The notes under the pieces were generated by a model. That model was not told where the DNA came from. It searched no databases and worked only from the letters and a program-made list of their open reading frames with translations. Source: Marinomonas communis (GTDB taxonomy: Bacteria > Pseudomonadota > Gammaproteobacteria > Pseudomonadales > Marinomonadaceae). From it: a stretch of DNA of 64,000 bases. This document shows positions 61,001-64,000 of the stretch, piece after piece. Position 1 is the stretch's first letter. Each line of letters begins with the position of its first letter. The stretch spans positions 893,134 through 957,133 of the forward strand of contig NZ_SNZA01000001.1 in assembly GCF_004363305.1 (NCBI RefSeq). The letters run 5' to 3'. A program made the translations under genes and the position numbers.

Positions 61001-64000
61001 GACGCCTCTGCAATTACATTATCGGTTGAAGCCCCGACAAAAGTGATCGAACTAATAGAAAAATCACTGTTGTCCCAAGATGAGCTTGTATTACCGTTTC
61101 CACCGGCTTCAAAGACAATTGTATCGAAGCCACCACTGGTTACAGTGACACTAGAGTCAACAATTCCAGAGCTCTGATCAGAACGGATAGTTTGGCTATC
61201 GACCAGAATACCGTCACGGTAAAAATTCAGTACCGCAACCTCCAACTCCGAGCCTGTACCGCCAAAGAACCATGTGAAATTGACCTCAGCACCATAAGCA
61301 ACCTTACCATCAGCAAGGGATACAATTAATTGCTCAGACTGCTCACTACCATTCGTAACACGATAGTCAACTTCACCTCTGTTTCGATCAAAATCTCCAG
61401 CACTGTTAACACCGATACCATAGTCATACTGATAAACATTTGAACTGATAAGATCTGCAGAATGAGCATCTGCAAAGCCCATCGCAGTAACCAGTACAGC
61501 TCCATTATTAAAGGTCATTGAAGATTGATTACCATGATGTCCAACGAAATTAACAGTCTCAGTAAATGCCGTTATATTTGTCGTTAGCGATACATCAGCT
61601 TCAATAACCGCAATACTTGGTGCATCATCTTCAATAGACACATTAATAACTTCAGTAACGCTATCTTGCGTCGAAGAATCTGTGAGAGTAATACCAAAGT
61701 TAATGTTTAAAGTATTTTCCTCAGAGGTTAAAGGAAGCAATGGCGCGGCATGATCTACTGCTTCAAATAATGTCACGGTATATGACGCTTCGCCATTCAC
61801 TATATCGCTAAGCGAAATACGAATAACTTCAGAATCTCCAGCTTTACCGACGATATCATTTCCGTCAAATTGCCACTCAACCTCAACACCACCTGATGTC
61901 AGTTCTGTCGTTGGTAATACCAAAGCCAACCCTAAACTATCTGGCGATTCACCCGTTACAGAGAATGTATCAGTGAACACCTTAGAGTTTGTAGTATCTG
62001 TATGACCAAATGAATCCTGAATACCACCATCAAGCCCCTCTTCTGAAACGGCTGCATTTAAAGTGATATTAGTTATAGCAGGCTCATCAATCACCTCATT
62101 TACTACCACGGTAATTGACTTGGTAGCCGACTCAGTATCACCATTCGATGCTTCAATCGAGGTGGCTTCAAAGTCAAGTATGAACTGACCTACATAGTCA
62201 GATGGAGGCGTGACGCTTAAGTTTGTAAAGTCAAAGTCTGTTACATTAAACGGCTGATTATCAGCTGTTAGCGTGACTGTATTTGAACCATCCGTTAATA
62301 CCGTACCCTCTGGAGCCCCAGAGACGGTAACAGAAGCAATTGACTCAGACCCGTCCGTATCTTGAAGTGACACCGTAAACTTCTCAAGTTCAATAGATGA
62401 GTTCTCACAACCCTCGTTCTCCCCAAAGACAACGTAATGACCGTTAAATAGGACAACATTTGCATCAAGCTCAAGAACTACCTCAGCAGATGGATATAAA
62501 TCGAAGTTGATAGAATTTATTTCTAAAGCAGCACCGCCATCAACTGACAGAAATACTGAGTAATTCCCTGGACCATTCTCATTATGATGGGCTATTTCAA
62601 TTGGGTAATACCCAGACTGAGTAACCGTAATAGAGCCATCTATGCTGTTATTAGGTGCCCCACCATTCCATTGGGCGTCAGCAACAATATCCGCACCAAC
62701 TTTTACGTAGAAGCCATCATCCGCTGCTCCAGAGAAAGAGTATTCAGAGCCTGCTTCTAAATATATATAACCCGTAATCGTAGACAACGTTCCTTGGACA
62801 ACATCTTGCTGTGCTACTACTGCATCAACATCAACTTCAGTCGTTACAGCAATGGCGGATTGAACAGCAACGAGCGCAGATAACTGCAGAGCATTTAGGC
62901 CATTACCGTAATTATAGTCTCCAGCAGTTACATTACTCCAAGTAGATAAAGTTAGCCCTTCTGTACCCGAAGTTGAATCAACTTCCTCAAAAACTGGTGC
63001 ATCAGCAATAGCTTCGACATCAATATCAAGAGTAGAACTTGCTGAAGTATTGGTCGTATAAGTAATTGTTGGCACTTCCCCAGACCAATGAGTCGTCGGT
63101 GTAAATGAATATGAACCATCCTCATTTAGCTGAACTGTACCTACGGATTCACCATCTTGAGTAATCACAGCTTCATCGCCGGCATTATAAATAACGGAGC
63201 TTCCTTCAATACTAAAGGAAACAACTTTTGCTCCAACTTGATTATCGTTAGCGAGCACTCCGGCCTCAGCATTAACAGTGAAAGCGACATCTTCAAAACC
63301 ATCATAGAAGTCTGCCACTGGCGCACTTTCGTTATCAACGATCGTCGTGCTCGCGCTGTCTGCTGTGTCAGACACGGTCGCATCCGCACCTGCCACACCT
63401 GAGATGCTAACAGTGAAGGATTCTGCTCCTTCGTAGATGCCGTCATCGATGGTCGCGATGTCTAGGTCTGCACTCGTTTGACCCGCTTGGATCGTCACGC
63501 TCGCAACACCTGTGAAGTCTGTGCCGTCTGCCGCCACACCGCTGTAAGTGAAGCTCACGACAACGTCTTCATCCGCCACCTGGTCGATGCTCACGGTGAA
63601 GCCTGCTGTCTCGCCTTCCGTCACGTTGGTTTGGTCCGCCGCGATGCTCACCACTGGCGCACTTTCGTTATCAACGATCGTCGTGCTCGCGCTGTCTGCT
63701 GTGTCAGACACGGTCGCATCCGCACCTGCCACACCTGAGATGCTAACAGTGAAGGATTCTGCTCCTTCGTAGATGCCGTCATCGATGGTCGCGATGTCTA
63801 GGTCTGCACTCGTTTGACCCGCTTGGATCGTCACGCTCGCAACACCTGTGAAGTCTGTGCCGTCTGCCGCCACACCGCTGTAAGTGAAGCTCACGACAAC
63901 GTCTTCATCCGCCACCTGGTCGATGCTCACGGTGAAGCCTGCTGTCTCGCCTTCCGTCACGTTGGTTTGGTCCGCCGCGATGCTCACCACTGGCGATGGT
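58069..64000 (-). CDS. Giant type-1-secreted RTX adhesin, C-terminal part (5' end beyond window)
   Basis: About 1976 residues are visible; the frame stays open past the window edge. In order: two identical 112-residue Calx-beta-like repeats (63321-63992); a VCBS/cadherin-like domain with VLANDNQ; a PA14-like domain (~62530-62780) with AADDGFYVKVG, the Asp-Asp pair of sugar-binding PA14 domains; more Ig-like and T1SS-143-type modules (ending SIEDDAPS); a beta-helix of ~19-residue RTX-like units (58970-59345), such as TGAGNDSVLVGGNL and TGSGDDLVRVDG; canonical GGxGxD repeats (58290-58500); and a C-terminal secretion region. The layout parallels the M. primoryensis ice adhesin. Likely attachment or biofilm protein. 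Confidence 0.88.
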   Translation of the reverse strand, partial: PSPVVSIAADQTNVTEGETAGFTVSIDQVADEDVVVSFTYSGVAADGTDFTGVASVTIQAGQTSADLDIATIDDGIYEGAESFTVSISGVAGADATVSDTADSASTTIVDNESAPVVSIAADQTNVTEGETAGFTVSIDQVADEDVVVSFTYSGVAADGTDFTGVASVTIQAGQTSADLDIATIDDGIYEGAESFTVSISGVAGADATVSDTADSASTTIVDNESAPVADFYDGFEDVAFTVNAEAGVLANDNQVGAKVVSFSIEGSSVIYNAGDEAVITQDGESVGTVQLNEDGSYSFTPTTHWSGEVPTITYTTNTSASSTLDIDVEAIADAPVFEEVDSTSGTEGLTLSTWSNVTAGDYNYGNGLNALQLSALVAVQSAIAVTTEVDVDAVVAQQDVVQGTLSTITGYIYLEAGSEYSFSGAADDGFYVKVGADIVADAQWNGGAPNNSIDGSITVTQSGYYPIEIAHHNENGPGNYSVFLSVDGGAALEINSINFDLYPSAEVVLELDANVVLFNGHYVVFGENEGCENSSIELEKFTVSLQDTDGSESIASVTVSGAPEGTVLTDGSNTVTLTADNQPFNVTDFDFTNLSVTPPSDYVGQFILDFEATSIEASNGDTESATKSITVVVNEVIDEPAITNITLNAAVSEEGLDGGIQDSFGHTDTTNSKVFTDTFSVTGESPDSLGLALVLPTTELTSGGVEVEWQFDGNDIVGKAGDSEVIRISLSDIVNGEASYTVTLFEAVDHAAPLLPLTSEENTLNINFGITLTDSSTQDSVTEVINVSIEDDAPSIAVIEADVSLTTNITAFTETVNFVGHHGNQSSMTFNNGAVLVTAMGFADAHSADLISSNVYQYDYGIGVNSAGDFDRNRGEVDYRVTNGSEQSEQLIVSLADGKVAYGAEVNFTWFFGGTGSELEVAVLNFYRDGILVDSQTIRSDQSSGIVDSSVTVTSGGFDTIVFEAGGNGNTSSSWDNSDFSISSITFVGASTDNVIAEASGSIGNIGADGYGTVLFASDVVLEVNGLLSSLGVVGTVEILNDGNRLLASDSSGNAIFEVQLTAATGQWEFFQYQAINGLQSALNIGLIVTDADGDSALTTIALNLPDLTIEAQGEVVSTLEDTTVVINVLENELEATTVVEGSVSVDPSKGTAILNSDGTISFTPYQDFSGTVEISYDVVDEAGNTDTAVATVNVEAVADLPGLSAKLGIATSGEALSFVADEICNLGSIGSDIINDTTDFTVESATRVLSFGPEFAGQTVTITFDAAISGTWDLSSSGSRADTFKISANGGLLATNTYDKSHDGSTLNESYSYTATLDANGEIVVGFAVDSTQSTETVDITNIKVELANASDVTLYPLVIEGTEKDIDGSESLSFSVSGLPAGVRLVNESGIEFSKNSSGEYVLSEGDIDVAVLSVPNSLGDFDFNVSATSTDGSSTAVNAVTVSVAHTATVDVSVDLVNQENTGLWDGFDTASFKHTVASSNSDYGHIDDNRLDDSNWIFGTITADTNTNTTYWSWDNGGLFGLGAGWYESRGTTNRDDSVVVNGNVDAKLITGYGNDQVLVEGTVNSTGSINTGINADGRSATSDDLVQVTGNVDGNINTGAGNDSVLVGGNLNSSGLIQTGSGTDSVYLKGDLNGKIATGSGDDLVRVDGAIQGNMLSLGSGNDALFAMGVINRFIDAAEHPDSETDSIYLGFYTADEYFANTQLQSYLSEFDNVITKEGIVVKGNMFDISAATGINYYSVAVDVSDLQNGEAVASIDLTNLPDDAVVQYGNDVIDSVNGVYTINVEVSGDVLVDDITVISKETDINVIAEINTNGINDDLASTSDDNGVVGTRGDDYLEGTSEANTLIGNAGDDVLFGGHDTAVDTLIGGSGSDIFVLDDTSVDTIQDFDASEDAIDISDLLDSNDQNEVQSLLDGLSLTKNEDGSGSLSMKGENGENVEIATFGTDSNLNSSNEITVVFNNQEYTINPDG
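63321..63992 (-). repeat. Two perfect 336-nt tandem repeats in the adhesin
   Basis: Copies 63321-63656 and 63657-63992 appear identical base for base and encode one 112-residue Calx-beta-like module each. The junction at 63993 diverges after three bases, so the upstream unit is different or the array ends. The repeats are distinctly GC-richer than the rest of the gene. Confidence 0.92.

Noticed and set aside
63157..63738. Repeated opposite-strand frames over the adhesin repeats
   Set aside because: The same peptide appears twice because the DNA repeats; they are shadows of the GC-rich adhesin units.
63321..63992. CRISPR array or satellite DNA
   Set aside because: The 336-nt units are coding, in frame and without spacers. 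No short spaced repeats were seen anywhere in the window.

Overview
The window comes from a marine gammaproteobacterium, most likely Marinomonas or a close Oceanospirillales relative. This rests on protein resemblance only: an ice-adhesin-type giant surface protein, EcoKI-like hsd genes, a RecC-RecB-RecD operon, several TRAP and ABC uptake systems, and an initiator-tRNA cluster. Background DNA is about 43-46% GC by eye. hsdR/hsdM and the adhesin repeats are visibly GC-richer, while the hsdS recognition domains and the small genes after them are AT-richer.

Layout. 0-6.3 kb: small envelope genes (DUF1328 peptide, MipA/OmpV), a leftward cstA-ybdD-arsA-like operon and rhlE. 6.5-19.2 kb: a rightward accessory or defence island with a type IA restriction system (hsdR, then after a terminator hsdM-hsdS), a large SF1 helicase fused to a phospholipase-D-type nuclease, a membrane protein, a Rap1a/Tai-like secreted protein overlapping an unknown gene, and a glycine-rich-domain-like protein with a Cys-rich tail. 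19.3-28.1 kb: a histidine kinase, NtrC-type regulator and periplasmic binding protein, followed by two palindromes, a canonical sigma-54 promoter and a structured leader that drive a GabD-like dehydrogenase, an iron-type alcohol dehydrogenase and a permease. The whole stretch reads as a self-contained sense-and-degrade cassette.

28.1-34.4 kb (leftward): an OmpR-type regulator, TctE-type kinase and binding protein with ATGA overlaps, next to a TAXI-type TRAP transporter whose upstream region carries an 11-bp tandem repeat, the format of an OmpR-family site. 34.9-45.3 kb (leftward): a LysR regulator, then an operon of class II aldolase, a complete oligopeptide-type ABC importer with fused ATPases, a GhrA-like dehydrogenase, an M20 carbamoylase-type hydrolase and an acetylpolyamine-amidohydrolase-like enzyme. 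This looks like a catabolic unit for an amide- or carbamoyl-containing nitrogen compound.

45.6-46.4 kb: four identical initiator tRNA-fMet genes (leftward) with two decayed copies distal to an internal hairpin. 46.4-48.6 kb: an unknown protein with a glycosyltransferase-like C-terminus, msrA and a GlcG/HbpS-family gene. 48.6-58.0 kb: recC-recB-recD (leftward). 58.1-64.0 kb: the C-terminal ~1,976 residues of a type-1-secreted RTX adhesin, cut by the window edge, with 336-nt perfect repeats, a PA14-like sugar-binding domain and a 19-residue Ca-binding beta-helix reminiscent of the Marinomonas primoryensis ice adhesin.
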